The position numbers and the translations under genes are program-made. Below, one piece after another: positions 37,301 to 43,808 of a stretch of DNA of 64,000 nucleotides (the stretch's first letter is position 1; every line of letters starts with the position of its first letter). Source of the stretch: an uncultured Pirellula sp. (lineage in GTDB: Bacteria > Planctomycetota > Planctomycetia > Pirellulales > Pirellulaceae); assembly GCA_903858115.1 (NCBI GenBank), contig CAIOHR010000349.1:1-64000 (forward strand), given 5' to 3'. Below the pieces are notes generated by a model. That model made no database searches. It saw nothing but the letters and a program-made list of their open reading frames with translations, and was not told where the DNA came from.

Positions 37301-38319
37301 TTCTCAGCTTCAATTCGGGCCGCCTTCTCGGACCACTGCTTCATCCGAGCATCAACTTCGCCTTGCGTACGACGGACTTCCAGTCCGTCGCTCCCAACGT
37401 ACGACGGACTAGAAGTCGGTCGTACAGAGCCGCTCAGCCCGGCCCACAGTGCCGCCAGATAGGTAGCGTTGAGCTTTTCCTCGGCGGCCACCGCAGCGAT
37501 GTCGGCGGCCCCGCCACGGGTGAGCCTGTCGCGGTGCTTCAAGGTCGCCGCCAGATGCGCTGCTAACGGCGGCTCTCCGTTGGGCCCGGCATAGCGAGCG
37601 TGGAAGCTGCGAAGCGGCTTGAGAGCCTCCTCCGTCCAATACGGGCGTTCGGTGGACGGGGAAAAGCGAAAACCGCCGGGCAGTAGCACGACCCGCGCGG
37701 CGACGTCGCGAGCAGCGTGGTGGTAACGTTCGACCAGTTCGGGCGTCACCGGCATCGCGTCCCCAACGTTGGCAAAGCCCTCGCCGCCGACGCTGTCGAT
37801 AGGAAACTCGCGGGCCTGGGTTGGCCGCATGTCCACGCCGGTCAGATCGCGGACAGCGTTGTCGTACTCCGTATTGCTCAGCCGACGCAGCGTTACCGGC
37901 CCAGGATCACCGGCCCGCGCAGCCGCTTCCGCATCGAGGGCCGCATGGATCCAGCCCAGCAGTTGTTCCCTCTCGGCCTCGCTCGGCTGCGGAGCGTCCT
38001 TCGGCGGCATGTCGCCCAGTCGCAAACGGTCGGCGACATCGCTGAGCATCTGGGGCTTGCCGAGTATCGCCTGGGCAGAGCCAAAGCTCGTGAGATCGAG
38101 CTCGTTCTCCTCGGGAATCTTCCCATGGCAATTCCCGCAGGATCTGACGAGCAGCGGCTGGATCTGTGTGTCATAGGTTTGCGAGAGGTCATCTGCACCA
38201 TCAGCAGACGCTGCATCGAGCGTGAGAAAGGCAATTAGCAGTATGGCGCAAGCCGTCCGGTTTCGCCGTGCAGCACCGGTCGGCTTGCGTTGCACCGCTA
38301 CTTGTGTAAGGCATCGCAT
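34351..38319 (-). CDS. Giant DUF1592-group cytochrome-c-like protein with in-frame REP-1 insertion
   Basis: 1322 residues; signal region RTACAILLIAFLTLDAASA. Order as in 27708-31823: PSCyt1 (CGNCHGKIPE, LGDMPPKDAPQ), DUF1587 (RRLSNTEYDNAVRDLTG), a long central insert, DUF1595 (FAARSWRRSLADDERG), DUF1592 (DELATRLSFLLWDSIPDDEL), DUF1588 (CAGCHVRIDPYGM) and DUF1585 (LAHKLTGYALGR). A REP-1 element at 37367-37425 is translated in frame within the insert. The start overlaps the stop of the GntR regulator by one base (TGATG), so regulator and cytochrome-like gene are probably cotranscribed. Paired with DUF1552 gene 31961, with the RAYT gene inserted between. Confidence 0.9.
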   Translation of the reverse strand: MRCLTQVAVQRKPTGAARRNRTACAILLIAFLTLDAASADGADDLSQTYDTQIQPLLVRSCGNCHGKIPEENELDLTSFGSAQAILGKPQMLSDVADRLRLGDMPPKDAPQPSEAEREQLLGWIHAALDAEAAARAGDPGPVTLRRLSNTEYDNAVRDLTGVDMRPTQAREFPIDSVGGEGFANVGDAMPVTPELVERYHHAARDVAARVVLLPGGFRFSPSTERPYWTEEALKPLRSFHARYAGPNGEPPLAAHLAATLKHRDRLTRGGAADIAAVAAEEKLNATYLAALWAGLSGSVRPTSSPSYVGSDGLEVRRTQGEVDARMKQWSEKAARIEAEKQLRQTTLQSAKKAIESEWTSSKRVLAESKVAERGSVPFEHKVSVERGELLLLTVLPNENHGADSTLVEWTIHETAGDQRTWSVSDLTSNLLKGNPWSDNQEARWSFLETTSTPVFLTERRDSNGGKSEVKSWSLGSEPSVFVNSAAEDLQVWTKLPARSFFVHPGPKRPVAVAWTSPIAGELSVSGRVADAHPSGGDGVLFELSHIASPALGQALADLGSASSVLPDAGLPPDMLALVREKWGEATTDPAPVLAAIKAMQDQLFQGNYGKNAALAVGNGFPAWEELRRVVARERVQGAAREPLFRMVALPAQPDTFVVWDRLRLEGGDGPPLVFAEHPELGAIIEQASGLKFGHHPQGRPVPKSALVTVAGAEVILDLRKLPPDLQKALTLPRFLRADVSLDEASPETASIQAFLIAATGGGGRLAEPVAKAEVGDPHAAQIVHPRVAAERARPAAEFRALFPPAVLFQPIIPRDAQGSVFLYRREDEPLRRLLLDEAGRTELERLWSELEFVSEQALATQIAYEGLVQYYRKPNDGARIMFFYIQLFEEQIKREEKAFLAAKVDAESRHLEALLAFAARSWRRSLADDERGAILASYRADRADGVQHDPAFRAALARVLSSPWFLYRVEQPATGPRWQPVSGDELATRLSFLLWDSIPDDELRDYAARLHDPAVMEQQLRRMLKDARMRGMGEEFGARWLGVRDFVTNHGRNLKQFPDFTPAVRDALAEEPVRFFADMFVNDRSVAEVIAADAVVVNDVLAQYYGIPGVTGSEWRRIEKVSTYGRGGLLGLGAVLAKQSASSRTSPVKRGAWVVQLVGERLPKVPPGVPPLPETPPDGLTVREITERHRQDAACAGCHVRIDPYGMTLEQFDALGRLRPAKDLKPGDARATTRDGVEIDGFAGLRDYIAGPRREDLLRELAHKLTGYALGRAVQLSDRKLVDELTKTMVDGGHWSDVMLMIVRSEQFRCIRPTSAVAATPP
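37367..37425. repeat. REP-1 element inside coding sequence
   Basis: 59 bases with two inverted hairpins, as in the intergenic copies (one stem carries GTCGGTCG). In the DUF1592 reading frame it is translated without stop as a segment containing [12 protein letters not shown]. The 27708 paralogue has no REP-1 sequence in its own insert, so this is an insertion, not a conserved part. Confidence 0.93.
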
Positions 38320-38993
38320 CAGATTCGCTCCCGGTGGCTCTCGATGTGCGATCGCAACTCCCGATCGGCTTCCTGAACACGACCGGCCTTCAGTGCGTCA
38401 ATGACCCTTTGATGACTCTCGATGCCGGTAGACCATTCGGCCTTCCGCACGCTTTCGCGGAAGCGACGAAAAAAGACGGCCAGTACGTCCGTAAATGCCA
38501 TCAGCGGCGAAAGTCCGCTGGCGCTGATCAGCTCGCGATGAAACGCAATATCCAATTTCACCCAGCGAGATAGGCTGCCAGCCTGCCGCAGTTCGGCATT
38601 GATCGCGTTCAGCTTGTTGTACAGCGACTCATCCTGCTTCATGCGTCTGGCGACATGCGGCAGGACGCCCGCCTCGATGAGCACTCGCGTGTCAATCAGT
38701 TCTTCCGCAGAAACGTCCTGCATCGCAGGGTGGAATCCAAGGTATTCGGTAACCCGGTCCATGTTCACACTGCCGACGGTCAGTCCGCGCCCTGGTCGGG
38801 CATGGACGATGCCGAGAAACTCCAGCGACTTGGTTGCCTCGCGCAGACTGGGTCGGCTGACACCGAATCTTGTTGCCAGTTCAGCCTCCGTCGGCAACCG
38901 GTCTCCGGATTTGAGATTGCCGTCCAGAATGAATGTCTTCAGGCGATCGGCAACGACGTCGCGAAGCTTGGATCGTTCGATGGTTTCCGGCAT
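38319..38993 (-). CDS. GntR/FadR-subfamily transcriptional regulator
   Basis: 224 residues. N-terminal winged helix (LRDVVADRLKTFILDGNLKSGDRLPTE, then FGVSRPSLREATKSLEFLGI, about 10-70) followed by an FCD-type all-helical effector domain (about 90-220) with the metal/ligand residues expected of the subfamily (ELIDTRVLIEAG, DIAFHRELI, SHQRVIDALKAG). FadR-group FCD regulators typically repress organic-acid or sugar-acid genes and release on binding the acid. It faces the metabolic operon starting at 39122 across a 128-base region, so it is probably its regulator. Downstream it overlaps the DUF1592 gene by one base. Confidence 0.93.
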   Translation of the reverse strand: MPETIERSKLRDVVADRLKTFILDGNLKSGDRLPTEAELATRFGVSRPSLREATKSLEFLGIVHARPGRGLTVGSVNMDRVTEYLGFHPAMQDVSAEELIDTRVLIEAGVLPHVARRMKQDESLYNKLNAINAELRQAGSLSRWVKLDIAFHRELISASGLSPLMAFTDVLAVFFRRFRESVRKAEWSTGIESHQRVIDALKAGRVQEADRELRSHIESHRERI

Positions 38994-39121
38994 AGTTTTC
39001 TCACTGAAGTTGACAGCGGGCGATTGACAATCGCAAAGCGGATGATTAGTTTATCTGACAATCTTACTATGTCAAGAACGTACAGCCTAGTCTGCGTTGA
39101 GTTATCAAGGGAAATTCCCAT
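38994..39121. promoter_or_regulatory. Divergent promoter/operator region of the metabolic island
   Basis: Between GntR (minus) and the dehydrogenase (plus). TTGACA at 39024-39029 lies 17 bases from a poor -10 candidate TAGTTT; it is embedded in the small palindrome GATTGACAATC, and TGACAATC recurs about 30 bases later, a plausible GntR operator. A second small palindrome, GGGAAATTCCC at 39109-39119, lies directly before the start codon and could cover the ribosome site. Assignments are by eye. Confidence 0.45.
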
Positions 39122-40066
39122 ATGAAAATCGCCATCACCGACTACTCGTTTCCGAGTCTGGATATCGAAGAGAGTATTCTTCGGCCGCTGGGCCATGAAA
39201 TCGCCTCCCTGAAGGAGAGGAAGTCCGCATCTGAGTTGGTGGCCGATGCCGATGCAGTCATCACTCAGTTTGCACCGGTCGATGCCCACGTGATCGCCAG
39301 CATGCAGCAGGCGAAGGTCATTGTCCGCTACGGCATCGGCTACGACAACGTCGATGTGAAGGCGGCGCGCGAGCGAGGCATTCCTGTCTGCAACATCCCC
39401 GATTACTGCATCGACGAGGTCGCCGATCATACGCTCGCATTCATACTGGGCACCACACGACAAGTGGTTCCGAACACGCTGCATATTCGCGACGGAAAAT
39501 GGGGGCTGGCGACGCCGCTTGATCAACTGCGAACTCTGCGCGATCAAACCGTGGGGATCGTCGGCTTCGGACGCATCGGTCGTGAAGTGGCCGCGAGACT
39601 GGCTCCGTTCAAGTGCCGGCGGCTCGTGCATGACGTCTTCGTTCCGGCTGACACTGTGCGAGCAGTCGGTTGCGAACCGGTATCGCTGGATGACCTGCTC
39701 GCTCAGTCCGACATCGTGACTCTGCATTGTCCTTCGACGCCGCAGACGAAGAAGTTGCTCAATGACGAATCGCTCGGTCGCCTGAAGCAAGGTTCGGTCG
39801 TAGTGAATTTAGGGCGAGGCGATCTAATCGACTCAGGTTCACTCATCGCTGCGTTGCAATCAGGAAAGATCGCATCCGCCGCGCTCGATGTGTTTGAACA
39901 AGAGCCGCTGCCACTGGAAAACCCACTGCGATTCATGCCGAATGTTATCGCAGCTTCGCACATCGCTTCGGCAAGCCCCAAGTCCTTTAGAACGCTTCGC
40001 GAGACCGCTGCAAAGATCGCAATCATGGCCCTGCGCGGAGAACCGTTGCCAAACATTGTGAACTGA
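39122..40066 (+). CDS. NAD-dependent 2-hydroxyacid dehydrogenase (phosphoglycerate-dehydrogenase-like)
   Basis: 314 residues. D-2-hydroxyacid dehydrogenase fold: substrate-domain Arg/Gly segment VRYGIGYDNVDVKAA (about 74-88), Rossmann motif VGIVGFGRIGREVA (about 144-157), NLGRGDLIDSGSL with the catalytic-loop Arg (about 223-235), LDVFEQEPLP (Glu), and the His of the family in SHIAS near the end. It interconverts a 2-keto acid and a D-2-hydroxy acid with NAD(P). First gene of the operon under the GntR regulator; companions are a FAH hydrolase, SDR and transporter. Probably catabolic and not the serine-biosynthesis enzyme, since the ACT domain is absent. Confidence 0.9.
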   Translation: MKIAITDYSFPSLDIEESILRPLGHEIASLKERKSASELVADADAVITQFAPVDAHVIASMQQAKVIVRYGIGYDNVDVKAARERGIPVCNIPDYCIDEVADHTLAFILGTTRQVVPNTLHIRDGKWGLATPLDQLRTLRDQTVGIVGFGRIGREVAARLAPFKCRRLVHDVFVPADTVRAVGCEPVSLDDLLAQSDIVTLHCPSTPQTKKLLNDESLGRLKQGSVVVNLGRGDLIDSGSLIAALQSGKIASAALDVFEQEPLPLENPLRFMPNVIAASHIASASPKSFRTLRETAAKIAIMALRGEPLPNIVN

Positions 40067-40068
40067 TG

Positions 40069-40146
40069 TATCTGTGCTCCGGCCTTGCCATCGGTGCTAT
40101 TGCTTTGAGGGGTATGATTAGCGCAGATGGCACAACCGAGCCACAG
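40069..40146. repeat. REP-2 palindrome, degenerate copy
   Basis: Starts 3 bases after the dehydrogenase stop. The left arm TATCTGTGCTCCGGCCTTGC matches the copies at 42775 and 43684; the right arm is degraded (GATGGCACAACCGAGCCACAG). Confidence 0.75.
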
Positions 40147-40485
40147 GTAGACATACCAACGAACCGTATTCGCAAAAATGTAACGCTGATTCGTGAACCA
40201 TTCACGAGTAACCACGAGGCCATTGGCCTGAACAAAACTGTTTTCTCTGAGGAATTACCAGTGCCCAAGCCCTTGTTTCGCGGAGTCTGCGGCTCGTCGA
40301 TCACGCACTTTCATCCCGATGGAAGTTTGTGGCTCGCGCGTCTGAAACCTCACATCGACAGGCTGATTGCAGAGCGGGTTGATGCCATTTCACCATCATG
40401 AATCAAATAGCTATGGCGGACGGACCACGGTGTGTGCCTGTCACCTTATGCAACATCATCAAACATCAAGCGTTAGGAGCTCACC
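40147..40485 (+). other. Intercistronic gap with uncertain small ORF and a REP-3 half-copy
   Basis: An open frame runs to 40401 (ending CGSSITHFHPDGSLWLARLK and 19 more codons) but begins in the REP-2 element and resembles nothing I know; it may be a gene fragment. Bases about 40411-40445 (GCGGACGG, CACGGTGTGTGCCTG) are a degenerate REP-3 half. A good ribosome site (TAGGAG) precedes the next gene. Confidence 0.4.
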
Positions 40486-41298
40486 ATGAAAATCGTCCGT
40501 TACCAAACTACGACCGGCCAGTTAGCCTACGGGCGGCTTCACGCCGATGGTCGCACGACGCGACTCGCCGGGGAGATTCTCGGCGAGCTGACGGACACGG
40601 GTGAACCGGCTGCCTTCGCGAAACTGCTCGCACCGATCGAACCGCGCGACATCATTTGCATTGGACTCAACTATCGAAAGCACGCCGCCGAGGGAAACCA
40701 GCCGATTCCCGAATGGCCGGTCGTCTTTATGAAGAACAGCGGCACACTGCAACATCCCGACGAGCCCATCGTGTTGCCGCGACGGCTCATGAGCGACGCT
40801 GTCGACTACGAATGCGAACTCGCGGTGGTAATCGGTCGAGAGTGCTACAACGTCTCGAAAGCCGATGCACTAAGCTATGTTTTAGGTTACACCTGTGCCA
40901 ACGACGTCAGCGCTCGCGACTGGCAAATGAAGTACGGTGGCACGCAATGGTGCCGAGGCAAAACATTCGCCACTTTCTGTCCGCTGGGGCCATGTTTGAC
41001 AACGGTCGACGAGATTCCAAATCCGAACTCACTCGGCATTCGTACGATCCTAAACGGTCAGACGATGCAGGACTGGAATACCAACGATATGATTTTTGAT
41101 GTGCCGACGTTGATCGAATTCCTGAGCGGTAGCACACGCTTGGCTGCTGGAACAGTGATTCTCACTGGCACACCGCATGGCGTCGGTGGAGCACGCAAAC
41201 CGCCTGTATATCTTCAACCGGGCGATACGGTGACGATCGAAATCGACGGAATTGGTAAACTGACTAACCCCGTCATCGCAGAGGGAGAGAACGGATGA
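40486..41298 (+). CDS. Fumarylacetoacetate hydrolase (FAH) family protein
   Basis: 270 residues. FAH-superfamily core: IICIGLNYRKHAAEGN (about 62-77), PVVFMKNSGTLQHPDEPIVLP (about 82-103), metal-site acids in VDYECELAVVIGRE (about 108-121), the GYTCANDVSARDWQ loop, GKTFATFCPLGP, and a C-terminal LIEFLSGSTRLAAGTVILTGTPHGVG. These enzymes hydrolyse C-C bonds of 2,4-diketo acids or decarboxylate/hydrate keto acids, for example 2,4-diketo-3-deoxy sugar acids. Next to an SDR and a 2-hydroxyacid dehydrogenase, a sugar-acid or aromatic meta-cleavage-like route is likely. Strong ribosome site TAGGAG. Exact substrate not determinable. Confidence 0.92.
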   Translation: MKIVRYQTTTGQLAYGRLHADGRTTRLAGEILGELTDTGEPAAFAKLLAPIEPRDIICIGLNYRKHAAEGNQPIPEWPVVFMKNSGTLQHPDEPIVLPRRLMSDAVDYECELAVVIGRECYNVSKADALSYVLGYTCANDVSARDWQMKYGGTQWCRGKTFATFCPLGPCLTTVDEIPNPNSLGIRTILNGQTMQDWNTNDMIFDVPTLIEFLSGSTRLAAGTVILTGTPHGVGGARKPPVYLQPGDTVTIEIDGIGKLTNPVIAEGENG

Positions 41299-41311
41299 AA
41301 GTTGTCCATCA

Positions 41312-41433
41312 AAGTAGTAGGCACACTCCGTGTGCTGTAACAAATTGAAAGTAGTAGGCACACTCCGTGTGCCGTAACAAAATTCCGATGGCTTTTGAAT
41401 GGCGGACGGCACACGGAGTGTGCCTGCTACTTT
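41312..41433. repeat. REP-3 array (three hairpins)
   Basis: Two direct copies of AAGTAGTAGGCACAC-TCC-GTGTGC (stems at about 41320 and 41357-41373) and one inverted copy (41408-41424). The stem is GGCACAC / GTGTGCC around TCC, the same triloop as REP-1 with an unrelated stem. It starts 13 bases after the FAH stop. Confidence 0.9.
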
Positions 41434-41454
41434 AACTTGGCAGCGCAACGAATG

Positions 41455-41490
41455 CGTCCTAATTGCCGGTCACGTCCTAATTGCCGGTCA
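41455..41490. repeat. 18-bp perfect tandem repeat (x2)
   Basis: CGTCCTAATTGCCGGTCA occurs twice head to tail, ending 14 bases before the MFS start codon. It may affect the MFS leader. Confidence 0.9.
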
Positions 41491-41504
41491 CAGAAGAGAT
41501 CACG

Positions 41505-42767
41505 ATGAATCATGAGCTAGAACAATCTACACTTCGCATTGTTGCTTGGCGCATCGTGCCTTTCATTTGCTTGCTGTATGTGTTGAACATCCTCGATCGA
41601 GCGAATGTTGGCTTCGCCCGCTTGGCGATGCAGGACGATCTGGGGCTTAGCAAAGCTGCGTTCGACCTCGGCTACGGGATGTTCTACCTCGGCTACCTTC
41701 TCTTCGAAGTGCCGAGCAATCTGCTGATGCAAAGGTTTGGAGCACGGCGGTGGATGGCGCGAATCATGATCACTTGGGGACTGGTCTCCGCCGCAACGAT
41801 GTTCGCCAGTGATATATGGACGTTTTACGCTCTACGGATCCTACTAGGTATTGCTGAAGCAGGCTTTTTTCCGGGGATCATTCTCTATCTCACCTACTGG
41901 TTTCCCGATCGACAGCGAGCCAAGATGACTGCATTCTTCATGCTTGCCATAGGCCTTTCGAATGTATTGGGCAACCCGTTATCGGGCTGGATCATGGATC
42001 ACTTTAACGGCGTGAATGGCTGGCATGGTTGGCAATGGCTATTTCTGCTAGAAGGATTGCCAACTTCTTTGGTAGGTGTCACGGTCTTGTTTTATTTGCA
42101 GGACTCTCCGCTTGACGCTCGATGGCTTCGAGACGATCAACGTCGCTGGTTGGTCGATCATCTTGCCGAAGAAGATCGTGTTCGGCGCGAGAAACATGGT
42201 CCCGATCATTGGCAAGCAATGCTTCAGACGCGCGTCTGGTTGCTGATTGCGATCTATTTTACAGTGGCGGTTGGCATCAACGCGGGAGGTGCTTACTTTC
42301 CGACATTGATCAAAGAGCAATACCAGGGGGCTACCAATGTACAGATCGGATTGCTCACCGCGCTGCCGCATCTGTGTGCGATTGTTGCCATGGCGTTGGT
42401 TGGAATTAGCTCCGACCGAACTGGTGAACGGCGTTGGCACTTGGCCGGTTCGGCATTGGCTGCGGCGATTGGATGGGCGATGGTCGCGTGGGGACCAACC
42501 CCGCTGGTTGCAATGGCCGGGTTGTGTCTCGCGCAATCGGGCATGATGAGCATGCTGCCCGTTTTCTGGACGCTACCGAGTGTATTCCTCTCCGGAGTCG
42601 CCGCCGCCGGGGGCATCGCGCTCATCAATTCCGTTGCCAACATCGGAGGCTTCTTTGGAGCTTCCATACTTGGGTTTATGGGACTCTGGTCGATGGCGGC
42701 GATCCTGATGTTCGGCAGCCTTCTAACGGCAACTGCCTTAAGAAGCTGGAATTCTCATGATCAATAG
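41505..42767 (+). CDS. MFS transporter, anion:cation symporter (ACS)-like
   Basis: 420 residues from MNHELEQS, chosen over the earlier in-frame ATG because of the ribosome site AGAAGAG and because it avoids the tandem repeat. Twelve hydrophobic segments; first-helix signature CLLYVLNILDRANVGFARLAM, the loop motif RFGARRWMARIMITWG, and FPGIILYLTYWFPDRQRAKM, all typical of the ACS family (glucarate, galactonate, phthalate, tartrate permeases). Inner-membrane proton-coupled uptake of an organic anion is the likely role, matching the downstream hydroxyacid, FAH and SDR enzymes. Intergenic REP elements lie on both sides. Confidence 0.92.
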   Translation: MNHELEQSTLRIVAWRIVPFICLLYVLNILDRANVGFARLAMQDDLGLSKAAFDLGYGMFYLGYLLFEVPSNLLMQRFGARRWMARIMITWGLVSAATMFASDIWTFYALRILLGIAEAGFFPGIILYLTYWFPDRQRAKMTAFFMLAIGLSNVLGNPLSGWIMDHFNGVNGWHGWQWLFLLEGLPTSLVGVTVLFYLQDSPLDARWLRDDQRRWLVDHLAEEDRVRREKHGPDHWQAMLQTRVWLLIAIYFTVAVGINAGGAYFPTLIKEQYQGATNVQIGLLTALPHLCAIVAMALVGISSDRTGERRWHLAGSALAAAIGWAMVAWGPTPLVAMAGLCLAQSGMMSMLPVFWTLPSVFLSGVAAAGGIALINSVANIGGFFGASILGFMGLWSMAAILMFGSLLTATALRSWNSHDQ

Positions 42768-42774
42768 CCGTCTT

Positions 42775-42853
42775 TATCTGTGCTCCGGCTTTGCCATCTG
42801 TGCTACTCTACTCCGAGATTGGATAGCACGGATGGCAAGGCCGAAGCACAGAT
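42775..42853. repeat. REP-2 palindrome
   Basis: Inverted repeat with arms TATCTGTGCTCCGGCTTTGC and GGCAAGGCCGAAGCACAGAT (about 24-base arms, about 30-base loop containing a further GTGCTA/TAGCAC pair). It lies between the MFS and GxxExxY genes. Confidence 0.9.
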
Positions 42854-42878
42854 GGGGAAGAAGGTGGGAGAAATAACG

Positions 42879-43679
42879 ATGGAGTACTTTTTGGCTGAAA
42901 AAACCGAGCAACTGATTCGTGGCTTCTTTGCGGTGCAGAATGAAGTTGGGCTAGGGCGAAACGAGGAGGCCTATCAGCGTGCGTTCGAGATTTGGACCCA
43001 TGAAGAGAAATTACCGATTGCGAGCAAACCTCCGGTGCAAGTGCTGATCCGATATCGGGTGGCGCATACGCTCGACCCGGATTTTGTAGGCTGGGACGAG
43101 ATCGTCGTCGAACTCAAGGCGTTACCGAGAGCGATTGGACCATCGGAAACATTGCAATTGTTTGACTACTTGCGAGCCCGGCGTAGTCGATTGGGGCTAA
43201 TCGTCAACATGGGACTCGACCGTGTCCACGTAGAACGACGAATCCTCGATCCCGTCGAATCGATTCTCACTGAGGACTTTTCCTATTGGACAAACCACAT
43301 CGGCGGTTCGGACCGTACCATTGGGATCGCCATCCGCAACGCGTTGCACTTGGTCTACGCAGAACATCGCACAGGATACAGCTTGCCGATCACAGAGCAT
43401 TTGCTGCTGACGGCCCTATCGCTATGTCAGCTCGATGTAACGGTGCGGCCGATCGCGCCGGCCATGTTCCATAAACAGGTCGTTCATGAGAGTGCTCTGG
43501 AGTGCATGGTGGTGGCAGGCAAGTTCGTAATGACCGTTACGGCTCACTTCGAAAGCAACGAATTCGCCAAGAGCCTCGGACTGTCGCACATGAAGACGCT
43601 CAGTGCGCCCTGGGGAGTTGCTGCGAACTTTGGTATCAAAGAATGTCAGATAACTGCGTTGAGGTACGGAAACAAATAG
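42879..43679 (+). CDS. GxxExxY (PDDEXK_3-type) protein with two tandem domains
   Basis: 266 residues from MEYFLAEKTE; ribosome site GGTGGGAG lies before this ATG, while the earlier frame opens inside a REP-2 copy. Residues about 5-125 are a standard GxxExxY domain (VGLGRNEEAYQRAF; DEIVVELKAL with the E-x-K of the PD-(D/E)XK fold; LQLFDYLRARRSRLGLIVNMG). Residues about 145-260 appear to be a second, decayed copy: PITEHLL in place of GxxExxY, VVAGKF in place of VELK, ending GLSHMKTLSAPWGVAANFG. It is bracketed by REP-2 elements and interrupts an otherwise metabolic operon. Cellular role of the family is unknown; nuclease activity is inferred from the fold. Confidence 0.82.
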   Translation: MEYFLAEKTEQLIRGFFAVQNEVGLGRNEEAYQRAFEIWTHEEKLPIASKPPVQVLIRYRVAHTLDPDFVGWDEIVVELKALPRAIGPSETLQLFDYLRARRSRLGLIVNMGLDRVHVERRILDPVESILTEDFSYWTNHIGGSDRTIGIAIRNALHLVYAEHRTGYSLPITEHLLLTALSLCQLDVTVRPIAPAMFHKQVVHESALECMVVAGKFVMTVTAHFESNEFAKSLGLSHMKTLSAPWGVAANFGIKECQITALRYGNK

Positions 43680-43683
43680 CCTA

Positions 43684-43762
43684 TATCTGTGCTCCGGCCT
43701 TGCCATTTGTGCTACTCAATTCGCGAAGTCTAGAGCTCAGATGGCAGAGCCGGAGCACAGAT
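43684..43762. repeat. REP-2 palindrome
   Basis: Arms TATCTGTGCTCCGGCCTTGC and GCAGAGCCGGAGCACAGAT, with a short internal hairpin (TCTAGA). It starts 5 bases after the GxxExxY stop and is nearly the same length (79 bp) as the copy at 42775, so the two bracket that gene. Confidence 0.9.
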
Positions 43763-43808
43763 GAAGATTGTAAGGTACGGGGAAAGTATGGGGGAAGTAA
43801 AAGAGAAG

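Noticed and set aside
39122-40066. SerA for serine biosynthesis
   Set aside because: No ACT domain, and the operon context is catabolic; a generic 2-hydroxyacid dehydrogenase call is safer.
42780-42878. N-terminal extension of the GxxExxY gene
   Set aside because: It is encoded by the REP-2 palindrome; a good ribosome site lies before the ATG at 42879.
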